Origin: Planctomycetota bacterium
GTDB taxonomy: Bacteria > Planctomycetota > Phycisphaerae > Sedimentisphaerales > Anaerobacaceae
NCBI GenBank assembly: GCA_022567055.1
Contig: JADFHU010000213.1
Location: 1-8,263 of the forward strand
Length of the DNA stretch: 8,263 nt
Direction: 5' to 3'
A program made the position numbers and the translations under genes. Shown one piece after another: positions 1-6,179 of this stretch. Under the pieces are notes generated by a model that saw only the letters and a program-made list of their open reading frames with translations, did not search any database and was not told the DNA's origin. Within the stretch, counting starts at the first letter, position 1; every line of letters begins with the position of its first letter.

Positions 1-342
1 GAGCTCCGCTGCTAGCTCATTCAGTCGCCGGTCCCGCGTCCACAGCGTAGCCTGCGAGAGACGCGCTGAGGCAAGCAGATGTACGTCGACCATGCCGACC
101 CCACGACCGAAGAGCCGTTGGGCGTCAATGAATTGCCAGGCCTCCGGATGTTCGAGCTCTGCCGCCATGGGGAGCCGGCGAAGTAACTGAAGGACGGTTG
201 CCCGATTCTGGATGTTGCCGCAGGCGAGCTCTCCAATCACCAGCGAATGACTCAGGACTTCCGCTTGCTCGAGGAGACCAGTGAGACGGTGATCTCCACG
301 ACGGAGGTGGTCGATCCACACCGAGGTATCAACCAGGACCAA
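1..342 (-). CDS. vapC: VapC-type PIN-domain ribonuclease toxin, 3' end cut by window edge
   Basis: Toxin half of a type II VapBC toxin-antitoxin pair; the family are Mg2+-dependent endoribonucleases that cut tRNA or rRNA in the cytoplasm. The reverse strand reads 114 codons with no stop before base 1; family members are about 125-140 residues, so only the last few are probably missing. The N-terminus reads VLVDTSVWIDHLR, the classic PIN opening. The four expected acidic residues are present: D5, E38 (VIGELACG), D86 (GMVDVHLLASA) and D104 (LWTRDRRL). I chose the TTG at 342-340 because it yields M-V-L-V-D-T, the usual family start. There is no ATG or GTG between the in-frame TGA at 393-391 and that codon. 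It lies 5 bases after the stop of the vapB remnant, so translational coupling is likely. The Shine-Dalgarno is weak. Identity is secure; toxicity is inferred from the intact catalytic set. Confidence 0.9.
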   Translation of the reverse strand, partial: MVLVDTSVWIDHLRRGDHRLTGLLEQAEVLSHSLVIGELACGNIQNRATVLQLLRRLPMAAELEHPEAWQFIDAQRLFGRGVGMVDVHLLASARLSQATLWTRDRRLNELAAEL

Positions 343-347
343 GTTCT

Positions 348-476
348 CTACCGCGATCCGGTGGCGCGACGACGCCTCGTTGGCTTGAGATCAGGCTCTG
401 AACCTCCGAGGGCGGCCAGGCGGCGGGCGCTTTCCTGAGAGATCAACGCCTCGAGCCCGGCCCTGACCGCCTCCAT
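348..476 (-). pseudogene. vapB: VapB antitoxin, C-terminal remnant lacking the N-terminal half
   Basis: The reverse strand from the ATG at 476 reads 42 codons to the TAG at 350-348. The peptide begins MEAVRAGLEALI and continues with ARRLAALGGSEPDLKP, then an Arg-rich tail. This matches the C-terminal half of the small VapB family whose members run roughly 60-70 residues and carry an EAV-x-x-GL-x-ALI helix followed by the toxin-wrapping ARRLAALGG segment. The N-terminal strand and helix that dimerise and bind the operator are absent. Upstream DNA instead encodes rhamnosidase in a different frame. The ATG may be accidental, because in family members this point is internal. The toxin-binding tail is retained, so partial neutralisation of VapC is possible, but autorepression should be lost. 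The family match is from memory of the motif, and is fairly sure given the adjacent vapC. Confidence 0.8.
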
Positions 477-1185
477 ACCAGTGGGTCAGCGCGGCAAAGG
501 TGTTGTCCCCCTGGGACGTCAAGGCGGAGGTGACATCGTAGGCGTTGTAGTAGTGGTATTGGGGATAGTGATAGGCCAGCCCCTGGCCGACCAATGTTCC
601 ATTGATATAGAGTTCGTAGTTGTGGCCCGCCGTGACGTAGACGATCGCACGTTGGATCGTATGGTCGGGGAGCAGGACTTGCCTGCGGTAATAGGTGTAA
701 TCATCGGCCTCCTCGGTGTCGCGTTTGATCCACTTGGCGCCGGCCCAGTGACGCGTGGTGAACAGGCCGGTGTCGAACTGTCCGGGCGCGGAGTAGGGAC
801 TGACGTTCCCATTCTTGTCCCAGGTCCGGACCTTCCAGTAGTAGCGACGCCCGTGGGCCAGCGCCCGGCCCTCGTGGTACACGTAGTTCTGCGCTGCCGA
901 CTTCACCTGCCCACTATCCCAGAGATCTCCTTGGCCGGCATCGAGTTTGTCCTGACTGGTCGCCACGAGAATCTGGTAGGCCATCTGAATCTCGTCATCG
1001 TCCGGGTCGTTCACATACCAACCGAAATAGGGTCGACTGTCCGTACCCACCGGGTGGACCTTGTCGAAACTGCGGAGATGGGTCGGTGCGGTGGGCGACG
1101 AGGACGACGCGCAGGGAGACAGCAGGGCTACAACGATCGAAGAGAGAAGGGCGTAGCGATGACAGGACCAGTGATAGGTCTTCAT
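391..1185 (-). pseudogene. Alpha-L-rhamnosidase (GH78-type) N-terminal fragment, truncated at vapB
   Basis: Exported glycoside hydrolase remnant; intact GH78 enzymes are about 900 or more residues and remove terminal L-rhamnose from plant or bacterial glycans. The start at 1185 is chosen because AAGGAG lies just upstream and a signal peptide follows (residues 1-25, hydrophobic LLSSIVVALLSPC; the Cys25 lipobox is non-canonical because Pro precedes it). Residues 35-140 resemble the leading fibronectin-like domain (LWDSGQV, RRYYWKVRTWD). Residues 145-243 resemble the rhamnosidase N-terminal carbohydrate-binding-like domain (AGHNYELYINGTLVGQG, YYNAYDVTSAL, HWYGGGQGR). After Arg243 the frame leaves the family and runs 21 residues through vapB DNA to a TGA at 393-391. 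The catalytic (alpha/alpha)6 barrel is entirely missing, so the product cannot be an active rhamnosidase. It could be expressed as a truncated secreted protein. Confidence 0.85.
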
Positions 1186-1246
1186 CTGCACTCCTTGTGT
1201 TGTGAATGAGCGGGTCTTGCCGCATCGGCGAGTCCCTGTAGTGCCC

Positions 1247-1275
1247 ACTATAAAAAGGAGGTCCCGACTTGGCAA
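1247..1275 (-). promoter_or_regulatory. Candidate sigma-70 promoter for the rhamnosidase fragment
   Basis: On the minus strand TTGCCA (1275-1270) and TATAGT (1252-1247) are separated by 17 bases, each 5 of 6 to consensus. They lie about 62 bases upstream of the ATG at 1185. Since the fused vapB remnant and vapC follow in the same direction with no visible terminator, this promoter may now also drive vapC. Prediction by eye only. Confidence 0.45.
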
Positions 1276-1443
1276 CGATCGACCGTAAACCCGGAACCGT
1301 TTTGGCGAACTGCTTCAATTCGCGGGAGTACCACCTTTTTTCTGTCTGTCACCCCTTTTTCCTGAAAGATAGGTCCGCCTGAGGGCCAAGTCTCTATAGT
1401 CACACTGGCAGGCATGTTGAACATTAAGTCTAAGGAGATCACT

Positions 1444-2445
1444 ATGATGCGCGTAGGCGACATGACAAGGTGGACACTGGGGCTCCTGCTGCTGGGCCTG
1501 CTGGGCTGCGAAAAGTATGTCTTGTCGCTCCATCCGCTGCAGACCCCGGCGAACAGAGCCTTCGAGGCAGACTTGCTGGGCAAATGGACTGGTGACGGCG
1601 GGGTCTGGGAGTTCGCCGAGACCGAAGAGGGCAACTATGAAGTGCGCGTGGCGGACTTGCTCTCCTCCGGCCACTTCAAGGGGCATTTGCTACGGTTGGG
1701 CGACGACTATTATCTGGATCTGACGCCGACAGCACCACCGGCGTGGCCCCAGACGACAGGCTTCTTCAATGCGCATTTCGTCGCCACGCACACCATACTG
1801 CAGGTCGATCTGGCGGCCCCGCGTCTTCGATTGAGGCGGCTGAAGGTCGATGCCCTCAAGGAGATGCAAGAGGCAGACCCCCATTCGGTCAGCTATGTGG
1901 AGGACGGGGACAACCTCCTGTTGACAGGCAACAGTGCGGCGCTTCAGGCCTTCGTTCAGGCCGTCAGCGACAACAATGACCTCTGGGAAGCGAAGGCGGA
2001 TCTGGAACGATGTTCACGGCTCTACCAAAAGGGGCATATCGTCAGCAACGACCACTTCCCCGGCCGGTGGCAGGACCCCAATGGGATACTGACCGTCACG
2101 GCCGGAGAGAGACAATGCTATGACTTACGTTTCTTGAGTCAAGAAGAGGAGGCCCAAGAGCTGGTTTTCTCAGGCTACCTGATTGAAATCAAGGGGCTGA
2201 CCCTGTTGGGCGTCTTTCTGGAGGAACCGGAGGATAGGACCCTGCCCGACTGGTTCGCCCTCCTGGCGTTGACCGATGATGAACTGCGGTTCAAAGTCAG
2301 CAGTTACGCCGATACGGAGGAAATCCTGCAGAACCCAGAGATGGCCACCGCAGCATTGGCCGAGCCGGACCTCGTCCTAAGACGGCGAACACTCCCTGGA
2401 CATGCCTCCTTCATCCGACCTGCAACGGGACCGCAGGACAACTGA
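1444..2445 (+). CDS. Predicted lipoprotein with two related beta-rich modules, function unknown
   Basis: A 333-residue protein of no function known to me. The start at 1444 is chosen over an upstream in-frame ATG at 1414 because TAAGGAG (1431-1437) sits 6 bases before it. The N-terminus is a lipoprotein signal: positive residues, a Leu-rich core and LLGLLGC, with Cys at about residue 23, so a membrane-anchored protein is expected. The next segment (SLHPLQTPANRAFEADLLGKW) resembles an uncharacterised group of lipoproteins I recall opening with a 'SxHPL ... LxGxW' pattern. A second, weaker copy of the pattern occurs near residues 200-330: HFPGRWQDPNG, an alternating beta-like stretch, then FSGYLIEIKGLTLLGVFLE, echoing FKGHLLRLGDDYYLDL in the first half. 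This suggests an internal duplication of a lipocalin-like beta fold, which is inference. A TATAGT at 1395-1400 could be its -10, but no good -35 is visible. It is divergent from the rhamnosidase fragment across 258 bases. Confidence 0.85.
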   Translation: MMRVGDMTRWTLGLLLLGLLGCEKYVLSLHPLQTPANRAFEADLLGKWTGDGGVWEFAETEEGNYEVRVADLLSSGHFKGHLLRLGDDYYLDLTPTAPPAWPQTTGFFNAHFVATHTILQVDLAAPRLRLRRLKVDALKEMQEADPHSVSYVEDGDNLLLTGNSAALQAFVQAVSDNNDLWEAKADLERCSRLYQKGHIVSNDHFPGRWQDPNGILTVTAGERQCYDLRFLSQEEEAQELVFSGYLIEIKGLTLLGVFLEEPEDRTLPDWFALLALTDDELRFKVSSYADTEEILQNPEMATAALAEPDLVLRRRTLPGHASFIRPATGPQDN

Positions 2446-2584
2446 CACGTCGGCCCCTGCGCCAAGCCACGATGGATTCAGCAATTGGAGCGCCGGCGCC
2501 ATTTCTTGCTTGAATTGGGGTCAACACTTGCTACAAAGGGGGCCCAACCCAATAAAAACCAGGCTCAACTTTGGAGGCGATACC

Positions 2585-3166
2585 ATGGCTTTTACACTGG
2601 AACTGGGGCAGTCAGCGTTGGAATTCACGCTGCCCGCGACCGACGGCAACACCTATTCACTCTCGGACTTCGATGACGCCAAGGCCTTGGTGCTCTTTTT
2701 CACCTGCAACCACTGCCCCTACGTGGTCGGTTCGGACGAGGTGACACGGGCGACGGCAAAGACCTTCACCTCTCAGGGGGTCCGGTTCGTGGGGATCAAT
2801 TCCAACAGTGCCAACACCTACGCGGAAGACTCTTTCGACCACATGGTGCAGCGGATGAAAGAACATCAGTTCCCCTGGGTCTACCTCCACGACGCCAGCC
2901 AGGACGTGGCACGCGCGTACGGGGCGCTACGGACGCCGCAGTTCTATGTCTTTGACCAGGATCGCAAATTGGTCTACACCGGCCGAGGCGTCGACAGCCC
3001 CCGCGACACCAGCCAGATGACCGTCAATGATCTCGAAAAGGCCCTGATCGAACTACTGGCGGGCCAGGCCATCAGCACGCCACTGACGAACCCGATTGGC
3101 TGCAACGTCAAGTGGGATGGCCAAGATGCCCATTGGATGCCTGCAGAGGCCTGTGACCTGGTGTAA
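2585..3166 (+). CDS. Thioredoxin-fold protein, peroxiredoxin-like (CNHCPYV) family
   Basis: A 193-residue redox protein of the AhpC/TSA-TlpA-like group (PRX_like1 type). Members are thought to act as thiol oxidoreductases or peroxidase-like proteins; the physiological partner is unknown. The ATG at 2585 follows GGAGG (2572-2576) with 8-base spacing. An upstream in-frame ATG at 2402 would overlap the previous gene and add 61 residues of no family character. Visible features are an N-terminal extended segment (FTLPATDGNTYSLSDF), the beta strand ALVLFFT leading into the CNHC active site (C41, C44), a central GVRFVGINSN strand, and the cis-proline loop ALRTPQFYVFD (P118). The family's C-terminal GCNVKW motif follows (C173), with a further Cys at 190. 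No signal peptide is seen, so it is probably cytosolic. It lies 139 bases after the lipoprotein gene; co-transcription is possible but unproven. Confidence 0.9.
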   Translation: MAFTLELGQSALEFTLPATDGNTYSLSDFDDAKALVLFFTCNHCPYVVGSDEVTRATAKTFTSQGVRFVGINSNSANTYAEDSFDHMVQRMKEHQFPWVYLHDASQDVARAYGALRTPQFYVFDQDRKLVYTGRGVDSPRDTSQMTVNDLEKALIELLAGQAISTPLTNPIGCNVKWDGQDAHWMPAEACDLV

Positions 3167-3296
3167 GGTCGTGTAAAACCATAATTGCTTGCCCCCGAAT
3201 ATTCCCATAGAATTCATACTCAATCGGTTTTCAGGAAGCTTACATGAGCCGTTAGAATCAAAAAAGTTCGGATTTCTGCGTAGGACAACCCTGGCA

Positions 3297-4403
3297 ATGA
3301 CCAATCGACGAATCATTTATTTCGTGTTCTGTATTGCGCTTGGTTGTTCCTTCGCCGATGCAGCGGAGCCACCGCGGCTTGATCGCGATAACCTTCTGCA
3401 GTTTCGCGGCCCGAGTGGCGAGGTGCAGCAGGTCACCAACGCTACGGACTGGCAGAAGCGACGCGCAGAAATCCTAGCCGGTATGCAACACGTCATGGGT
3501 GCCTTGCCGGGCGATGATCGGCGCGTGCCATTGCAGGTAGAAATTGAACACGAGACCGACGTCGGCACGTACGTGCGTCGTCTGATCACGTATCAGTCCG
3601 ATGCCGATTCGCCCACACCGGCCTACCTCTGTATTCCCAAGGATGTGCTTGCCGGAAAACGCAAGGCACCCGCCGTGCTTTGTCTGCACCCAACCGATAG
3701 CACGATTGGACATCAAGTCGTCGTCGGACTTGGCGGCCGAGCGAATCGGCAGTACGCCGCCGAATTAGCTAATCGCGGTTATATCACGCTGTCGCCGTCG
3801 TACCCGCATCTCGCCAACTACTGGCCGAACCTCGGAAAGCTTGGGTATACAAGCGGCACGATGAAAGCGATCTGGGACAACATCCGCGGTCTCGATCTGC
3901 TGGCTTCCATGCCGGAGGTGGACGCGTCACGTGGCTTCGCAGCGATCGGCCATTCGTTGGGCGGGCACAACGCGATTTATACCGCGGTATTCGACCCGCG
4001 GATCACCGCCGTCATCAGCAGTTGCGGGTTCGATGCGTACCCGGACTATTACGACGGTGCCGAACGCAACTGGTACTTCGCGAAAGGCTGGTGCCAAATC
4101 CGCTACATGCCGCGGATGTCCGACTACCGCGGGAAGCTTGAAACCATCCCGTTTGACTTTACTGAATTGCTCGGTGGGATCGCTCCGCGTGCGCTGTTTG
4201 TCAACGCACCGCTGCACGATGCCAATTTTCGCTGGCGGAGTGTCAATCGCTGTATCGTCGCGGCGCAGCCTGTTTACAAATTGCTCGGCGGCGACGGGAA
4301 GTTGATCTTGCGACATCCGGATTGCAAGCACGATTTTCCGGATGAAATGCGTGCCGAGGCGTACACTGTGATCGATTCCGTGTTGCGTGCGACGAACGAT
4401 TGA
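3297..4403 (+). CDS. Secreted alpha/beta hydrolase (acetyl-xylan-esterase/dienelactone-hydrolase-like)
   Basis: A 368-residue exported serine hydrolase. The start at 3297 places a signal peptide directly at the N-terminus (RRIIYFVFCIALGCSFADAAEPP, likely cut after ADA). An in-frame ATG at 3189 would add 36 non-family residues. The Shine-Dalgarno is poor. The catalytic triad is visible: Ser220 in the nucleophile elbow GHSLGG, a probable acid at Asp308 (NAPLHDANFRW), and His345 in HPDCKHDFP. Residues 25-100 form a leading cap-like region (QFRGPSGEV, TDWQKRRAEILAGM). A strand APAVLCLHPTD near 120-130 should supply the oxyanion hole. This style of secreted hydrolase is common in Planctomycetota. 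The substrate is not evident; carbohydrate ester deacetylation is plausible because the next gene is a glycosidase-like propeller. It has no ATA codons, matching that downstream gene. Confidence 0.88.
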   Translation: MTNRRIIYFVFCIALGCSFADAAEPPRLDRDNLLQFRGPSGEVQQVTNATDWQKRRAEILAGMQHVMGALPGDDRRVPLQVEIEHETDVGTYVRRLITYQSDADSPTPAYLCIPKDVLAGKRKAPAVLCLHPTDSTIGHQVVVGLGGRANRQYAAELANRGYITLSPSYPHLANYWPNLGKLGYTSGTMKAIWDNIRGLDLLASMPEVDASRGFAAIGHSLGGHNAIYTAVFDPRITAVISSCGFDAYPDYYDGAERNWYFAKGWCQIRYMPRMSDYRGKLETIPFDFTELLGGIAPRALFVNAPLHDANFRWRSVNRCIVAAQPVYKLLGGDGKLILRHPDCKHDFPDEMRAEAYTVIDSVLRATND

Positions 4404-4522
4404 GGATGAGTTTTTCGGTCTCTAAGTCGTTGGTACGGAAGCTGGCATTAAAATAGCCTGTGCTTGTCAAAGGCTAGTGTTGTCGCGTGATGATTCGAAA
4501 CCCAGGAACCGGAGCCACCATC

Positions 4523-5926
4523 ATGAAACATGCCGTCGTACTTCTGGCAATCGTATTGGGGCAATCGGCGGCGAGCCGCATCGGGCAGTCCGCTGAACCG
4601 ATCGAGATTGGTTCGCGGCGTGAATTGTTCGTCGACCGCTATCTGATCGAGGAACTCAGTGGCGGCGCCGCACTAACACTCCACAAGCCGCAGCCTCAAG
4701 AAGTCGTCCTGACGACCGACAAACCGTGGGAGGGCAATACGTGTGCCTATTACACAATCTTTCGTGACGGGGACCGATACCGAATGTACTATCGCGGCTC
4801 GCATTACGATGAGAAGTCGAAGAAGGCCGCTCACCCCGAAGTGACGTGCTATGCCGAGAGCACCGATGGCATCCACTGGTCAAAGCCGGAACTCGGACTG
4901 TTTGAATTCGATGGTTCCAAAAAGAACAACATTGTGTGGGACGGCATCGGTACGCATTGTTTCGTGGCCTTTAAGGACGAGAATCCCGACTGTCCGCCGG
5001 CTGCCCGCTACAAGGGGATTGCGCGCGGACGTCCCCGAGGTAAGAAGGGACTGTACGTCTTTAAGTCACCCGACGGCATCCACTGGTCGCTGCTGCGAAC
5101 GGAACCGGTGATCACTGACGGTGCATTCGATTCACAGAACCTCGCATTCTGGGATCGGCATGCGAACGTTTATCGGGAATACCATCGCACGTTTGTCGAC
5201 GGTGTGCGCGCCATCATGACGGGCACCTCAACGGATTTCGTGAATTGGAGCGAACCCGTCCTGCTGAAGTTTCCCGGTGCCGCGAAAGAACACCTCTATA
5301 CGAACGCGGTTCGAGTTTACGAACGGGCTCCGCACCTGTTGATCGGCTTTCCAACCCGATACTTGCCAAAACAAGGGAGCCGCGTCGAGCCCGTGTTTAT
5401 GTCCAGCCGTGATGGATTATCGTTTCATCGCTGGCCAGACGCCGTCATTCCGGAAAACGCGCCCGAGGACCGTGGCGGCAACCGCAGCAACTACATGGCT
5501 TGGGGTCTGCTTCAACTTCCAGGTAATGACAGAGCGTATTCCGTCTATGCCACCGAAGCGTACTACACCGGTCCCGACAGCCGAGTACGCCGCTTCACCT
5601 ATCGCGTTGACGGATTTGTTTCGGCGCACGCCGGCGAACAGGCTGGGGACATTGTGACGAAACCGATCACGTTTTATGGCAAGCGGCTCACCGTGAATTT
5701 CGCAACGTCCACCGGCGGGAAGATTCAAATCGAATTGCAGGACGTGAATGGCAAGCCTCTCAAGCAGCTCTCACTGAATGACTGCCGCCCTTTGCAGGGC
5801 GACGCCGTTGATCAGACTGTCCGATGGGGCAAATCCGCCGACGTCGGTTCCTGGGCGGGAAAGCCCGTGCGTCTGCACTTTCGGTTGACGAACGCGGATC
5901 TCTATTCGTTTCGCTTTCAAGACTGA
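4523..5926 (+). CDS. Secreted GH43/GH32-like beta-propeller protein with C-terminal beta-sandwich
   Basis: A 467-residue exported protein. The ATG at 4523 is preferred over in-frame ATGs at 4487 and 4490 because it follows GGAG (4511-4514) with 8-base spacing and starts a signal peptide (MKHAVVLLAIVLGQSAAS, then SAEP). The N-terminal signature IEIGSRRELFVDRYLIEEL is typical of a large planctomycete family of five-bladed propellers. Repeated blade motifs are visible: STDGIHWS (113-120), SPDGIHWS (182-189), TDFVNWSEP (237-245) and SRDGLSFHRW (295-304). Residues 375-467 form a separate beta-rich domain with GKRLTVNFATS, IQIELQDVNGKPL, TVRWGKSADV and GKPVRLHFRL. The fold resembles GH32/GH43 enzymes, but I cannot assign the catalytic acids or substrate, so sugar hydrolysis is an inference. 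It follows the hydrolase by 119 bases on the same strand with matching codon use, so the two plausibly form one transcription unit. Confidence 0.87.
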   Translation: MKHAVVLLAIVLGQSAASRIGQSAEPIEIGSRRELFVDRYLIEELSGGAALTLHKPQPQEVVLTTDKPWEGNTCAYYTIFRDGDRYRMYYRGSHYDEKSKKAAHPEVTCYAESTDGIHWSKPELGLFEFDGSKKNNIVWDGIGTHCFVAFKDENPDCPPAARYKGIARGRPRGKKGLYVFKSPDGIHWSLLRTEPVITDGAFDSQNLAFWDRHANVYREYHRTFVDGVRAIMTGTSTDFVNWSEPVLLKFPGAAKEHLYTNAVRVYERAPHLLIGFPTRYLPKQGSRVEPVFMSSRDGLSFHRWPDAVIPENAPEDRGGNRSNYMAWGLLQLPGNDRAYSVYATEAYYTGPDSRVRRFTYRVDGFVSAHAGEQAGDIVTKPITFYGKRLTVNFATSTGGKIQIELQDVNGKPLKQLSLNDCRPLQGDAVDQTVRWGKSADVGSWAGKPVRLHFRLTNADLYSFRFQD

Positions 5927-6075
5927 TTGAACTTCGCGAAGAGCCGGTTCTGCAGCAGTACTTCGGATTGTTCGTCAACTTATTGTTTTGCACGTCCTAA
6001 CGCGGTCCCATTGGCCCTTGACAAGTACATACACCCTCGTATGAGTTTTTGGACCCTATGGGCTGGTGATGCCTC

Positions 6076-6104
6076 TTGATAGTTCAACGTGTATTCTGTA
6101 CGAT
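6076..6104 (+). promoter_or_regulatory. Candidate sigma-70 promoter upstream of the CocE-family gene
   Basis: TTGATA (6076-6081) and TACGAT (6099-6104) are 17 bases apart, matching consensus at 5 of 6 and 4 of 6. Transcription would begin near 6110, giving a leader of about 70 bases containing the inverted repeat at 6133-6168. An alternative weaker pair is TTGACA (6018-6023) with TATGAG (6040-6045), 16 bases apart. Confidence 0.4.
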
Positions 6105-6132
6105 TTTTGGTGGTGTACTGTGAAAATTGGGT

Positions 6133-6168
6133 TTATTAACCGCGTAAATGGAAAATCCCGGTTAATAA
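6133..6168 (+). promoter_or_regulatory. Perfect 10-bp inverted repeat overlapping the ribosome binding site
   Basis: TTATTAACCG (6133-6142) is mirrored exactly by CGGTTAATAA (6159-6168), with a 16-base spacer. The right arm overlaps the AAGGAA Shine-Dalgarno (6167-6172) of the gene starting at 6180. It could be an operator for a dimeric repressor or an RNA hairpin limiting ribosome access. The repeat is seen directly; the role is inference. Confidence 0.5.
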
Positions 6169-6179
6169 GGAATTGACAC

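Noticed and set aside
481..1209. A 242-codon open frame on the plus strand
   Set aside because: It lies antisense to the rhamnosidase fragment, whose strand shows a Shine-Dalgarno, signal peptide and family motifs; the plus-strand peptide is low-complexity Val/Gly/Arg text with no domain character.
2490..2499. GCGCCGGCGC palindrome between the lipoprotein and thioredoxin-fold genes
   Set aside because: Short GC palindromes are expected by chance in DNA of this composition, and there is no T-tract or loop to make it a terminator.
5932..5941. CTTCGCGAAG palindrome just after the propeller stop codon
   Set aside because: Ten bases with no loop and no following T-run; too weak to call a terminator.
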